Positions 41,671 to 53,137 of a stretch of 64,000 nucleotides of DNA are shown here, piece by piece; within the stretch, counting starts at the first letter, position 1, and the number at the start of each line of letters is the position of its first letter. Both the position numbers and the translations under genes were made by a program. A model generated the notes under the pieces. The model ran no database searches. It saw only the letters and a program-made list of their open reading frames with translations, and had not been told where the DNA came from. Source of the DNA: Cladophialophora immunda (lineage: Eukaryota > Ascomycota > Eurotiomycetes > Chaetothyriales > Herpotrichiellaceae); NCBI RefSeq assembly GCF_000835495.1, contig NW_015622546.1:59142-123141 (forward strand), in the 5' to 3' direction.

Positions 41671-43090
41671 CACCTACATGCTCTCCAATATTCTGTGGTA
41701 TGGTATCGCAAAGCAGAAGAGCTCCGGGTTATCGTATGGGACTTGAAAAATAGTGCAGCTGGTCTCGCAGACCTGATTCCGACCATTGACTCGGCTGGAC
41801 GATTTGACCACACCTTTTCACTTCTGGATGGACATTTTGGATTGAAACTTTACCGCCTTTTTTTTGCACAAGGAGAACATACTTTCATGTCCGTATCATT
41901 CTGGTAATGCCGGCAAGGGGTTAGGGTTACGTCAACCACGTGTTCGCATTCGGATCACCACCTGCTCGCCCGGGAGATTTTTGTTGATAGCACCGCAAAC
42001 TCAGAATATCTACGGTTTGGAGACCCTGTTCTAACGATGCCCACGTCTGTTTGTTGGAAGTTCATGTCGGGACACAAGTATCGAGGTGGGCTTTGAAGAG
42101 AGTTGATCGTTCGAGATTGGCACTTCGCGGTTGGGAATATCAAACGTGTGACGTTTGGCTGTGTTTGGCCCGAGAGTATATAGTTGCTTTTAATCGGATC
42201 TGTTGATAACCCATGTTACCCGTGAGCCAAACCCCTAGTTCCATCTACAGTCAAAGGTAATAGGAATGAACTAGAAGCCGTTATCCCTGGGGCTATGGGA
42301 TTAAGTTAGAGCTAGGGATCGCCATGCAGGCCCCTAGAAAGGAATGTGAGATGGGGACTTCGCAGAGCGGACAATTCGGTGCCTATGGGTGAGGGAGCAA
42401 GCCCGACCTGATATTTACGACGCCGGTTTCGCTAAGAAGCAATGGTGTTCATGTTGGCGGCATTGAAGGGAGCAGGGGAATTGCTGCGCTCTCTTGGGGA
42501 GGGTCATCATCGCTCAGATTACACGGTAGACAGCAGTAGGCGACTACGCAAGCAACCTCGTCCCGAGCCTCGGGGACGAAATAGCTTCGACGGAATCAGG
42601 CAAACCCGTCGTTGCTGTCTCGCCAGGCTGAGACTAGGAGCGGGGATCAGAGAAGCATCCTAGCCAGCCAGAGGAGAGAGCCGTTACTACAGTCTGCGAT
42701 AATAGTGCGAGCTTCGTCCAAGACGATTATGCAGTCAATGCTGGACTCGTTCAGCCACGTTCTCCTTGAAGGCAGAGAGATCATAATAAAGCCCGAATAT
42801 GGCCACCGAAAAGAGGAATGCTGCATTGTTTTTTGAAGTCTGGCATAGAGCTCCCAGCCCCTTCTTTTCCCTCTGAGATGGAAAAAAAGGAAAAGGAAAG
42901 GAGGAGAGAAATTAAATAGATGGTCACTGTGTCCACATGCCTAGTCTCCATTGCTAATACCCAATGCTGTAAGTCCCAGGAAAATGAGATGCTATGTTTT
43001 GAAAAACCTATCAGCCTCTATCAGCCTCTATCATACGCTTGGGCCGGGTTATATGTAGGTATTTTAAAAACTAAAAAGACCTCCTTATGA
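41671..43090. other. intergenic with a possible helicase-motif fragment
   Basis: About 1.4 kb with no intact gene. A minus-strand fragment near 42690-42790 resembles XPD-family helicase motif II (listed separately). A short direct repeat (TATCAGCCTC, about 2.5 copies) lies around 43009-43032. Confidence 0.4.
42690..42790 (-). pseudogene. possible XPD/DinG-family helicase motif II fragment
   Basis: On the minus strand the DNA reads NVAER, then after a one-base frame change SSIDCIIVLDEARTIIADC. The intact XPD in this window has [26 protein letters not shown] at the equivalent place, so the pattern AER...DCI.V.DEA..I...C is shared. No other helicase motif is visible around it and the frame is broken, so at most this is a small decayed fragment. 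Chance similarity cannot be ruled out. Confidence 0.3.
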
Positions 43091-46000
43091 CTAGAGACCA
43101 GCGAGGCCATTCGTCAAAGGCAGGTCCACACACTCGCTGATCGCCCCTCCGGTGACTGACTGCTCGAGCGTCGCGTTCTTCAACGTGTCTAGTCCTGCAT
43201 CGAAGTCCTGGACAAGGAAGACTTTACTCGCGGTATTGCCGTCGGCGTAATTGCACAGCACCGTCCAGTACTCGTTGCCTTGGGTATCCATGGCGACAAA
43301 GACGCTGTCGAGCGCTCCATCGTTGGTCTCGTCATCGACGAGGAAAGGTACCAATCCAACAATCTCGGAGGAGATGGGGATGTGCTCTGAGTCGCCTAGG
43401 CGGAGACGTGAGACGCCGTAGTTGCTCATCTCCGGGGAGTAGTAAAACAGTGTGCGACCCTCACTGTCGCCGACAACGACTTCGTCAAACACCTGGAACA
43501 ATGCACTACCAAAGGTTTCGGAGTCGATGTCCTGGATGCGGACGTTGCCTTCGTCATCGGCCGCAAGGTTGTACAGAAGTCCCGTATCGGAGATGATAGT
43601 GTAGTTGTATTCCGGGCCGGATTGCACTGAATCGTCGAGGTCTAGCGGAGTAGTGAAATTGGACGATGTGTCATTCAAGTATGCTGAGACCAAGGAGGGG
43701 AAATCGTATTCGTCTTCGTCGTCCACGCCGTCGCCATCTCCATCCACGTCAACATCGATATCCGGGAACGGATCAGTGCCGTCTGCGTACTGCGATAGCG
43801 TCAGCAGCGAGTCACTGTCGTAATCGTAGCTGTCGTCGGTAGTAGTTGTGTTGTCGGATTGGCGCTTCTTGATTCCCGATAGAGTCAAGCATTTGGAGGC
43901 CAAGTTGAGCTTGTACGGGCTGAGCAACTGTTTGTCCTTGGTTTTGTACTTCTCCTTGCCAAAGAGTTTGGCAACTGCATTCGCCTTGAGGTCGTGTTGC
44001 AGGTTGATATAGAAGTTGATGCCATTGCAGGTCTTGTTAGTCGACGCGCCGTTAGTGACTCCGTTGGCGGTGGAGTTGACACCACCAGACAGCGTACCAT
44101 TCGAGAGACTGACTTCGGCTTGAAAGGTGGCACCGGCGTGCAGCGAAGGGACACTGGTGACGGCTACCTCGGCAGTGAACTTCGAGTTGGCAATGTCCAA
44201 ACCGAAGGCCAGACCGATCGGGAGCGCGACGTAGGTGTCCATGATGATCTCGCCCTTGGCTTTGAAGGTCGGTTCAAATTGTGGCTGCCAGGTTGGGGTT
44301 TGTGAGTTGCCCGAATTTACAAGATCTATGACGGCACGAGCGTTGGCGACCTTGACTGTCCCACCCACAAGGATTTGGCCCGTGGCGTTGAAGGTGAAAC
44401 CGGCTTCAGCGTCGAGAGTGATGTATGGTCCAATCGTGATGATGTTAGGGACTGAGAGACCTGGGATACCCTGAGTGAAAAGTCTCACGCTCTTCTTGTC
44501 ACCATAATTGACCTCAGCCGCCACACCCAAATTGACGCCTGCCTCTAGGTTTCCCAGCATCTCTAGTTGGCCCATGGTCAGGCCCTTGGTAATGTGGAAG
44601 GCTGCTCGGCCCGCCACCTTCAAAGTTCCCGTGACACCGCAGGAGACACAGTAGACATGGAAATTATCGTTCTCCCAGATCTTGATGGCATTGAGTGGTT
44701 TGTCGTTGTCATCCTTGAAGAAGTCCTGCTGCACGTATTTTACTTGAGTCGCGTTGGGGATCGTGAAGGTCTTGTTCATTTGGTATTCGTGAGGGCTACC
44801 ATCAACCCACGATTTGATGTCAGATGCCTTGGAGACAACTTTTTTAGCGAAACCAAGAAGTTTGTCTTTGAGAGATGGCTTCTTTTGGGCGGCTTGGTCT
44901 TTGGATGCCTGTCTCAATTGTCAGTCTGCGGAATGTGCTTGTCCCAGAGTTTCCGGATTCTGAACTTACCGCTGCGCCCTTCTTGCGGATGTCTGAAACG
45001 ACAGCGTTGCTTCGACTCCGAGTAGTCGTGGCACGTTTTCTAAGGGATCTCTTCTTGGAGTCTTGTTCAAAATACCCTCCGTCATCCGTGTCAATGTCGA
45101 CGTCAGCGTCGCTGTTGTCATCATCGCCATCGTCATCGAAGATACCGTCGTCGTCGTCGTTGTAGTCGTCATCGTCGTCATAATCGTCCCAGTTATAGTC
45201 GTCGAGACCGCCAGCAAACTCACTGAGGTCTTGCTGAAAGTCTGATTGCTCCCACACGATGTATCCCAAAGCATCATCGAGTTGTTGGTCGAACGTATCG
45301 CTGTCGTCGGTGCCTGTGGGTAAGGATGTTGCCGCAGCACTCGTGGTCGAGGTTGCACCTGAACCGGGATATCCCTTGCTGGTTGTTGAATAGCTTCCAC
45401 CCGAACCCGCGTAGGACACTGTCATGGACGCACTTCCGGTCGCTCTAGTCGAGGAGGATTGTTGATAGGTACCCCACTCGAGGTCGAAACTTTCGGCGAC
45501 GTAGTTGAGATCCACGGCCTTCACGTTGCAAGTGGCGGTGGATGTGGTAGAGTCGAAGCTCACCGACGAAGTCAGATAATACACATAGTGGCCATCATCG
45601 GATCCCTCGGTAGTGGCCAGAACAAACCAAGTACCATCAGCAGGCCACGACTTGGTTGCATAGTTGTAGGCTTGTTGAGAGGAAAAGACAACAGTCAATG
45701 AGGAGCCGGACACGGTGGCTGTCACAAAGGCAGAATGATCGAGCACGACGGTGGGATATTGGAAAGTCGTCCCGGCCGAGACGTAGAGAGATCCGGACGA
45801 GATACCGGAGTTGGGAGCCCCCTGGGCAAAGAACAAATCCTTTGCGCTACCCGGCTTCAAGTGCGAGAGATCTTGGTCATTGTGTGAAGGGAGAAAGCCG
45901 GGGGTCAGAGTGTGGATCGGCGCCGGAGCCGAGACGATTGCTGCATTCCCGCCAGAATTTCCAGAGGAATACGACCAACCCCCAGAGGAGTAGCCACCAC

Positions 46001-46457
46001 CGTACGAGGCACCAGCAGATGAAGAGCCTCCACTTGCTGAGCCACCCGGCGAAGAACCTCCCAATGAGGTTCCTGAGGAGGAGCCACCCGAACCAAAATG
46101 CCCGTTGCTTCCCCAGTCGCTCCAGCCGTCTGATCCTGCATTGCCACCGGAGTGGCTTGAGGAAGAGCCATCTCCATGAGTGAGCCAGTCTTCCCACTGT
46201 CCGACTGATGTAGTGTGCGAATAAGTCTTGCTCAATGAAGTTGTGCTGGTGGTAGAAACAGAGGTAGTAGTGATTGTGGAGGTGGTCTTTTTGGTAGAAG
46301 CAGTCCAGTCTCCCCACGAAGGTTCGGTCTTAGCAGAAGTTGATGTTATAGCAGAAGTGGTCGTCGTGGTGCCTGGCGTTGTCCATTCATCCCAACCAGC
46401 CGGTGAAGCAGCGGCCACGGTGAGGGTGAGAGCGGAAACGAGAAGATGTGCAGCCAT
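43091..46457 (-). CDS. large secreted Ser/Gly/Asp-rich fungal protein (DUF7029/DUF7223-like)
   Basis: Two exons on the minus strand, 44970-46457 and 43091-44908, give 1101 residues; the 61-nt intron joins RKKGAA to ASKDQAAQKK in phase. The order is: signal peptide (LLVSALTLTVAAASPA); a Thr/Ser-rich then Gly/Ser-rich region; a compact domain around residues 190-340 (KPGSAKDLFFAQG...WFVLATTEG...YYLTSSVSF); a poly-Asp stretch ending in a dibasic KKR; a second compact beta-rich domain (VSCGVTGTLKVAGRAAFHI...GPYITLDAEAGFTF); another acidic stretch (DVDVDGDGDGVDDEDEYD); and a C-terminal domain. I recall this layout from fungal extracellular proteins annotated only as domains of unknown function. 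Function is unknown; acidic blocks could bind calcium. Confidence 0.8.
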
Positions 46458-47801
46458 ATTGATTTCAGAAAAGGATTAGACGTAAACAACAAAGAAAAAG
46501 GAGTGGACGACCCGAACGGGTCAGTAATGAGTGACTGGAAACTGCAAAAGATGGAAAGAAATAGCACGAACGAAGGACTGGACCGGTTAGGAGTGCTCAC
46601 CAATATTGCCTACCATCATGGGGGAGATGCATTTTATATACAAGACTCCAGGTCGAACAGAATTTGAGTTTGGAGGGTCATGTTTCTCCTCCCCATCTCA
46701 TGCAGTCGACTACTCCTGGGAGAATCTCAATTTGACTCCTTCAATGCCGGATTCGGACGCCAAGCTTGGGCTCAGGTGAAGTCGATGAAGCCGCAAACAC
46801 CATATTCTACCCCATATCGAGAGTCGAGATGCAAATAAGCGACAGGCAAAGCTTTCGCCGAGATTGTGCATGGCATTCGCTTGTCTGCACGTGGCGGCGA
46901 GGGGCCTCGCTTTCGGCGTCACCGAGTGCTCCTGTCTGGCTGTGGGTAATAACCCAGCGAGCCAATAGATTCAGTCATTGAATAAAAACAACATCCCGGA
47001 TGGACGTTGTGGACGGTCGAAGGTTGGTAGGCCTTCCAGAAGTGGAAGCTCTAGGGTATGTGCCTGACACAACGGGTAGCACTGTAGGAGGATAGTGGAT
47101 GGAGGCAGGACTAGCGAAAAGGAGATTGATGGACAGCCTCGCGCACCAGCCGTGGCCAATGGTCGGTTCCTCGTGAGTCCAATCTGTCTCTGTCTGGACC
47201 TCCTGGGTTCTCTAGGTGAGTCGAGACTCGAGACCGCGGATGGAGTGGGTCATCACATGAGACAGATCTCACGCTGCCGGTGTTGCCCAAGGTCATTTTC
47301 GTGGCAATGGCCTCACTGGAGATGATCAGCCGCACTGTCTGATGGCACTTGGCACAACCTCTGTCATGAGCGCGGCTGAAGAGAGCTTCGAACGATGGAG
47401 AGGGACCCAGCACAAGTGAGTGAGTAGATCGATAAAACCTCCTGAGGTCGGAAAAGGGATAACCACGTGACCAGATCACTCTGGGCTTTCTTGGCGCTCT
47501 CCAGCCGAGGCGAGGAAAAGCCCCACACGTGATATGTCTCTCGGCGGTTTGTTTAGCGCCTCCATCCTGCAGCATGCGAACCAGAAGTACCGCCAACTCC
47601 CTACTAATACTCGCGTACCCGCCTTCGGTTGCAGTTCAGCTTCAGCCACACACACCTCTGAAGAATGCGTGCAGGGGAAAGGGGTAGTCGGCACCGCCCG
47701 CACCAGGTCCTGACCTATGAAAGATTGTGGCAGAATTGCAGAGTGGCAAAGCAGCACAGGATCTGATATGATGCGGCAAATTTGATATCCTCTTCTGACA
47801 C
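46458..47801. promoter_or_regulatory. intergenic, promoter side of the large secreted protein gene
   Basis: About 1.3 kb. A TATA box for the minus-strand gene is seen at 46631-46640. No gene recognised in the rest. Confidence 0.4.
46631..46640 (-). promoter_or_regulatory. TATA box of the large secreted protein gene
   Basis: The minus strand reads TATATAAAAT here, about 175 nt upstream of the ATG at 46457. Distance and sequence fit a TATA element with a leader of about 130-150 nt. Confidence 0.55.
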
Positions 47802-48590
47802 ATGCCACCTGCAGGACAAGAACAACAAACTTCTCGGTCAGAGGAAGGGTTTTATACCCGCATCTATTTGTGCATTAGAGGCACCAACTATTCAAAGTGT
47901 CAAGAATCAGACGGAGGCACAGAAACACCACTTACACAAGGAGAAAGTAATCGATACGAAATCGAAAGACACATCTACAGGGTTACACCATGCATAGCGA
48001 CGCTGCTATTCTTCGTAGATTTGGCCGCTGCTATAGGCCATTGTGTTTTCTTCAGCCAGATCAATGAGAAGTCGGTCGGAAACCAGACCTGGACTGTTCG
48101 ATACTCTCTCGCTCTAGCTTTCGTGTTTAAAGCATCCCTGGCGGCCAGCATCTCTGTTGCTCTGGCCCAACATGCGTGATTGTGTTGGTAATCGATGCAA
48201 TGTTCCTCGCCGGAAGCTCACTGTTAAGTTTCCTGTCTCTCTCGCTATGGTGATCAGCCATGGGCACAGACCTCATGGCAGCCTGTATCTGGCTTATGCC
48301 TCTTACAGCACTTGTGGCCTCGACAGCGCTCACTGTGGGAACCTCCGTGGTCAACACGACTGTGGAAAGCTGCATTGCACCGACACTGGATTGGGGCGTT
48401 CATACACAATGCAAGGGAACTATAATGACGGATTGCAAACCAATATTCCGCACAAGAATGACCCCTTCTCGACCTTCCGGATCTCTTCGGAAGGCAGGGA
48501 AGGCAGAGGCAGCCACACCGTCCCCAACAACGACTACCTTCAAAGCCAGCCGATTTCCCTCCAGGACGTCGTCGGCATGTAGACACCCAT
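47802..48590 (+). pseudogene. decayed fungal multi-pass membrane protein gene
   Basis: The first frame (47802-48176) reads as the N-terminal half of a polytopic membrane protein of a type common in ascomycetes: IYRVTPCIATLLFFVDLAAAIGH, then WTVRYSLALAFVFKASLAASISVALAQHA. Similarity continues in a different frame from 48188 (VIDAMFLAGSSLLSF), meets an in-frame TGA at 48251-48253, then resumes as ACIWLMPLTALVASTALTVG and ESCIAPTLDWG before losing frame again. A GT-AG intron at 48176-48257 would not restore the downstream frame, so splicing does not rescue it. A frameshift, a stop and probably a small deletion in the loop suggest a pseudogene. The family's function is unknown to me. Confidence 0.55.
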
Positions 48591-49377
48591 GATCAACATG
48601 CTATTTGGTCACATCCTTTTCCTCGGTCATGAAGACGACTAGAAACGAGGAGTTGAACGGCCTTGTCGGGCTGGAGGATGTAGGAGCATTACCTTTGTTT
48701 CTGTGTACAAGGGGGGACAGGCTGAAGATTCTTGACACTTGGCCGCTCGATCCTAGCGACGAGAACATCAAAGGCTGAGGAGTGGGTTCAATACTTGTGT
48801 ACCTAGGAACCTATCTTTACTGCCCTTGCTGACGAGCTCATTTATTTTGACGACGCGCTCGGACGACCATAACAATGACGTATGAGAAGATGACTTTTAC
48901 AATCAGAAACAACATCGATTGTTAGCCCGGGTGCTCTGGCGTTCTGACATGCGTGCTTTCTTGCGGTCGAGCAAGTGAAAACTTACACCGAGGTCGTCTT
49001 CGTCGCGATAGGGGCAGTGGTGCGACCCTCACGCCAGTTCGGGGTGACGTCTATCAGCATTTCCATTGTAGTGTTGAACAATCCCCAGCTGGGGCTAGTG
49101 AGGCTCCCCCTCCTTGTCCCTGGTGATCTTCCGTCTATCCCCCACTTTCAACCCTTCACGGCACAAGTGACCACTCACCCACCACTCTCACTTGCGAACA
49201 ACAATCTCTACCGATCACCCTTGCTACAGTTCACTGGCTCAGAAAGATATTATACCGTACTGTGTGTCATTTTTACTGCGGTAACCTTCTAGCCCTTCCT
49301 ATCCGGGCGCCAGCGGCCAGCTCTTTCGGCCCAAACCAGCTTGCCAGTGAGAGCCAGGCCGTTGCGGCTACCTCACG
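48591..49377. other. intergenic, IST1 promoter side
   Basis: About 0.8 kb. It contains one TACCTAGG motif near 48800. No gene recognised. Confidence 0.4.
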
Positions 49378-50552
49378 ATGCCAGCGGCATCACCTCAAAC
49401 AGTGAGTCTCTCTATCCAGACCCTGGCGGCATCAATTCCAGGACACAGATCTAAAATGTCACTATCGCCTCGACCATGTGCAGGATTTGATTTGCTTTTT
49501 GGGCTCCAACTGCGTTTCCTCTCTCCTCTCAACCCTAAGTCTCACTAATCCATTCCACCCAGGTAAAACTGAAATCGACCCTTCGACTCCTCATCCCTCG
49601 CCTCCGCAATGCACAGAAGAAAGACACCGCTATCTCCGTGTCGGCGCGCCGCGAAATGGCTGAGCTGCTCGCTCAATCTCGCGAAGCGTCCGCCCGCATA
49701 CGCGTTGAAAATATCATCCACACCGACATCACCGTGGAGCTGATGGAGATCCTGGAACTCTACGCCGAACTCCTCCTCGCCAGGGCAGGCCTGTTAGATG
49801 TCAGGGACAAGAACATCAAAGAAGGCACAGCGCAGGCGGGTGATGATACCGGCTTGGAAGAGGCGGCAGCGAGCATTATATACTCTGCCCCGCGGTTGCC
49901 CCGGGATGTGCGGGAGCTAGGCATCGTGCGCAGCATGCTGATCGAGCGGTTCGGCAAGGACTTCGCGATTCGCGCGAACGAGAATGAAGACAATTGCGTG
50001 CCCGCTCGAGTGGTGGATAAGTTAAAAGTCGATCCACCGAGTGCGAAATTGGTGCAGGCATATTTGGAGGAGATTGCAAGGACTTACGGGGTGGACTGGC
50101 CACCGCAAAGTGAAGGGGAGCAGGTCGAGGCATTGAGTAGGGAAGTTGATGGTGAGGATACGGGAGATGACGATGGTGTGGGCGGCGGTATGAAGGAGCC
50201 ACCTTTGCTTGCAGACGGGGCATCACCGAACCCAGCGACACCATCACGGCCAAACAAGATCGACATTGGATCTTTACAGAATGCGACACCGCCATCAAGC
50301 TTGGAGCCTGGGGGCGCAAAAAGTCCTGTCTCGATAGCTCCCCCTGGCGCGACTTCTGAAAATCTCAGCCCAAAGGTCAAATTGCCTGGCGGAGGGGAGA
50401 TCAGAAAGGGCGTTAATAATGCGAAACCCCCACCATCCGCCGGGACGGCAAAAGGAAAGAGTGCAGTTGCAGGCGGAGGTGCCGGAGCGGTGCCTGGAAC
50501 TGTTCCGACGGTGGACGATCTGGCAAAGAGGTTTCAGGCGCTCAAGCGATGA
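49378..50552 (+). CDS. IST1: ESCRT-III-associated protein IST1
   Basis: Two exons, 49378-49401 and 49563-50552, give 337 residues. The eight-codon first exon (MPAASPQT) joins through a 161-nt intron to VKLKSTLRLLIPRLRNAQKKDTAIS, the first helix of the IST1 domain. The helical domain continues through REMAELLAQSREASARIRVENII, ELMEILELYAELLLAR and LPRDVRELGIVRSMLIERFGKDFA to about residue 200. A disordered Pro/Gly-rich segment follows. The C-terminus VDDLAKRFQALKR matches a MIM1 motif that binds Vps4 MIT domains. IST1 regulates Vps4 and ESCRT-III in multivesicular body sorting on endosomes. Confidence 0.93.
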
Positions 50553-51235
50553 ACATGAATCATCAGCGAGACACGAACATGCAGATCGAACATCTGCTAA
50601 GCAGAGCAGTTGAGAATCTGATGCATTGACGATTTCTTCCATCCACCGCCGAGTCGTCGCAGATCGAGCGACTGCTGGGCCATCTTCTTCGCCTTCGGCA
50701 AGCATCCGCCCACCAGATCTGTACGATCTCCCTTCCCTTCATTTGATTGGAGATTTGTTTGACAAGACCATATAATCTTCCCTTTGGGCTTTGGGCATAC
50801 AATCTCTCTGCCGTATACGTTGATGGTCTTCCTCTTCCGCCACCAAGGCTTGAGCTCTGCGACTCCGCTCTGTTGCTTGGTGAACCTTTGCAACCAGGTT
50901 ATCGGATGATCTACGCCTTCGTGTCTTGTATGGATGTGTGCCCAAAGATAACGCCTGGTAGATGCATGACTCCGGAAGCTGCAGTATTCCTCCGATTATA
51001 GGACGTTATCAGGCATTGCTGATATGTGACAGGCGACATTCCAGCCCCTGAAAGTCGACATAGCATATGAATGCTGAAGCTTCCACCGCATGTGATTGAC
51101 AATGCGCCTTCAGGGACGTACGCGAGAGACACCGGTGTACCATTAGGTCAGATTCGAGGGACCGATTGCGAAGTGCTTTGCGGTACTCTGATATGTTCCT
51201 TGCGCCTCGTGCTTTTGCTTCTGGACCATCACCAC
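50553..51235. other. intergenic between convergent IST1 and AP-2 sigma genes
   Basis: About 0.7 kb with the 3' ends of both genes. No gene or repeat recognised. Confidence 0.4.
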
Positions 51236-51821
51236 TCACTCGAGTTTGTCCAAATGCTCCAGTCTCGTCAAGACGACTTGTTTGCTCGTTTCCTCGATCT
51301 CACCGGCTAAGAACACCTCGTCGAGAATAGCATAGACCTTGTAGAAGTTGAATACGAGATCCAATTCGCAGACATTGCCGAAAAATTGGTCAAGCACCTC
51401 GACGAAGAAGTGGATGGCTTCGAGGTAGGCGAGCTCGTTGTCGTTGGCGTCGACGCAGACGCAGAAGAACAGGCCTGCATACCGACGGTACACAATCTTT
51501 GTAGAGGACAGGTTCTGACGGACCAGAGGTTGGGCGTGGGATGTGGAGGCGGATGAAGAGGGCGCAGATCGGAACTCGACGAAGTTGGACTGGTATTTCT
51601 GATCACGAGGAGCAATGAGTCGATGGACCTGTGAGATGTTTGAATAGTCAACAAGAAAGCCCTTGAAAAGCGGAAGCCAGTGTAGTTGATGAGTCGTGGA
51701 TTGACCATCCTCTTACCTCGCCCTTCAGTTTCACTTTTTCCTCATCTGTGTAGGGGGCGTACCACTTGGCTAGTCTCGTTTTGCCCTGACGATTCTGGAC
51801 AAGAATGAAGGAGAGAACCAT
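51236..51821 (-). CDS. AP-2 complex subunit sigma
   Basis: Two exons on the minus strand, 51717-51821 and 51236-51628, give 165 residues. Exon 1 encodes [21 protein letters not shown] up to LKGE; exon 2 continues [20 protein letters not shown] and ends [11 protein letters not shown]. Nearly all residues match the very conserved AP-2 sigma sequence ([40 protein letters not shown]). Between FVEFRS and STKIVYRRY there are about 20 extra residues rich in Ser, Ala and Thr ([20 protein letters not shown]), making the protein longer than the usual 142. No GT donor is present there, so it is probably translated. The subunit is part of the clathrin adaptor that recognises dileucine cargo at the plasma membrane. 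Confidence 0.95.
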
Positions 51822-52439
51822 GTTGGCAGACGCAAACAAGTTCGGCAAACAACGTTGGAAGATCAATGAATGAAGCCACACATGGGGCGTTGTTCACCTC
51901 GCCATGTCCCCGACTTGGCTGGCAGAGTCCGCGCGTGAGATTGGACTTTCCCTTTTTAGTGAGAGCCAACACTCGCAGTCATCTTCGGGTCATGACCGAC
52001 CATCAAGACTCGAGTGAATGATTGCAAGCACCCGCCCTGGCGTACGCTTACCGTCAACATGTCTTCAATGACGGGTATCCGGTCTATAAACCTTTTTTCA
52101 TCACCGCTGGCTGGATCACATACTTCCAGTGAGCGTAGATTATGGCGGACAGGCAGAAAGCCATGAGCGAAGTGTCATTGCGATGCATTCATTTCGTTTG
52201 CTACCAGAACTTGACCGTGTGAAATACGAACAAACAAACGGGGTCACATACCTGCGTGAGTATATATTCCTCCTTCCCTTTTTCTCCTGCGGTCCCTTGG
52301 GTTTGCATGACCAGTCCTATACGAAATATCAATCTACGATCAGACAGCCCTGCCAACTACCCATCGCATTCAGCACCAACTCCAAACTCAACCCCCGACG
52401 AATCTGAATCCATAGACGAGCGCAGCATTTACCTCAAAC
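51822..52439. promoter_or_regulatory. divergent intergenic region, AP-2 sigma / small CaaX protein
   Basis: About 0.6 kb. The last 130 bp before 52440 are CA/CT-rich and look like a fungal 5' leader. No other gene recognised. Confidence 0.4.
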
Positions 52440-52685
52440 ATGTTCAAATCACTCCAGTCAGTTATGCACGAAATGCTTGGGGTTGGCGAAGACAACGCAC
52501 CTCGTGAACGTTCTGGGGCTAGTCCCGTCGATGCTGGGTCTGCTGGACCGCACGGTGGACTCAATCCCCTCCCACGAGCTCCCGACACAGTGAAGAATGA
52601 ATCTGTCGTGCATTTGCGAGGAGGAGCCACGAGAGAAGGTTGGGAGAGGTCCGATGGGTGGTGCAGATGCTGCGTTGTGATGTGA
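52440..52685 (+). CDS. small hypothetical protein ending in a CaaX box (CVVM)
   Basis: A single-exon frame of 81 residues with a good start context (CAAACATG) after a leader-like stretch. It begins MFKSLQSVMHEMLG, has a flexible Gly/Pro/Arg-rich middle and ends GWCRCCVVM. CVVM is a CaaX prenylation signal, and the Cys next to it (and one two residues further) could be palmitoylated, as in lipidated signalling proteins. CVVM also ends a-factor-like pheromone precursors in some Sordariomycetes and fungal G-gamma subunits, but this protein resembles neither in its body. It may be a small membrane-tethered protein or an atypical lipopeptide precursor. No family was recognised, and a chance frame remains possible. 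Confidence 0.5.
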   Translation: MFKSLQSVMHEMLGVGEDNAPRERSGASPVDAGSAGPHGGLNPLPRAPDTVKNESVVHLRGGATREGWERSDGWCRCCVVM

Positions 52686-53137
52686 AGCACATGGGTATTG
52701 GTAAATGGGTTGACGAGCCGTATGGCTTGCAAAGGGCATGATTTCAAAATCTGCGGAGGGCCGCCGGCTGCTTTTCAGCCGTCTCTTGAATCTAGCGAGC
52801 GAAGGACCGACACGGGCCTTTTGAATCTACTTATTGCTTGTGGCGTCGCTGACTGTTTCTCTCTCAGAAGCATTCAACTTTTCCGAACAAAACTTGTATT
52901 CTGAAAGCACCATAGGGGCAATAGGACGCCGGGCAAAAGGACAACTGCATACCTAGGTGCATATAACCCCGTGTGGTTGTACATTTGCATCTGCCTGTGA
53001 TCCTCATTCGACGTATGCAGGAAAAGAGAACCCCTCCAACGCCGGGACGTATGATCTCGCACCTAGCGCTCAAAGGCCAAATCCGGCAATACTTGGAACT
53101 GTCCATAGTAAAACTGTATCCCTCTTCTTCTTTCCTT
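52686..53137. other. intergenic, nothing recognised
   Basis: About 0.45 kb between the small CaaX frame and the carrier's 3' end. It contains one TACCTAGGTG motif at 52950-52959. Confidence 0.4.

Noticed and set aside
42180..42340. rRNA-like stretch (GCCGTTATCCCTGGGGC)
   Set aside because: Only a short resemblance; surrounding sequence does not match conserved rRNA cores.
45063..45245. Plus-strand Val/Ile-rich frame opposite the poly-Asp region
   Set aside because: It is the antisense of GAC/GAT codons in the large secreted protein gene.
48176..48257. Intron that would rescue the 48-kb membrane protein gene
   Set aside because: Joining these sites puts the downstream exon out of frame with the recognisable membrane segments.
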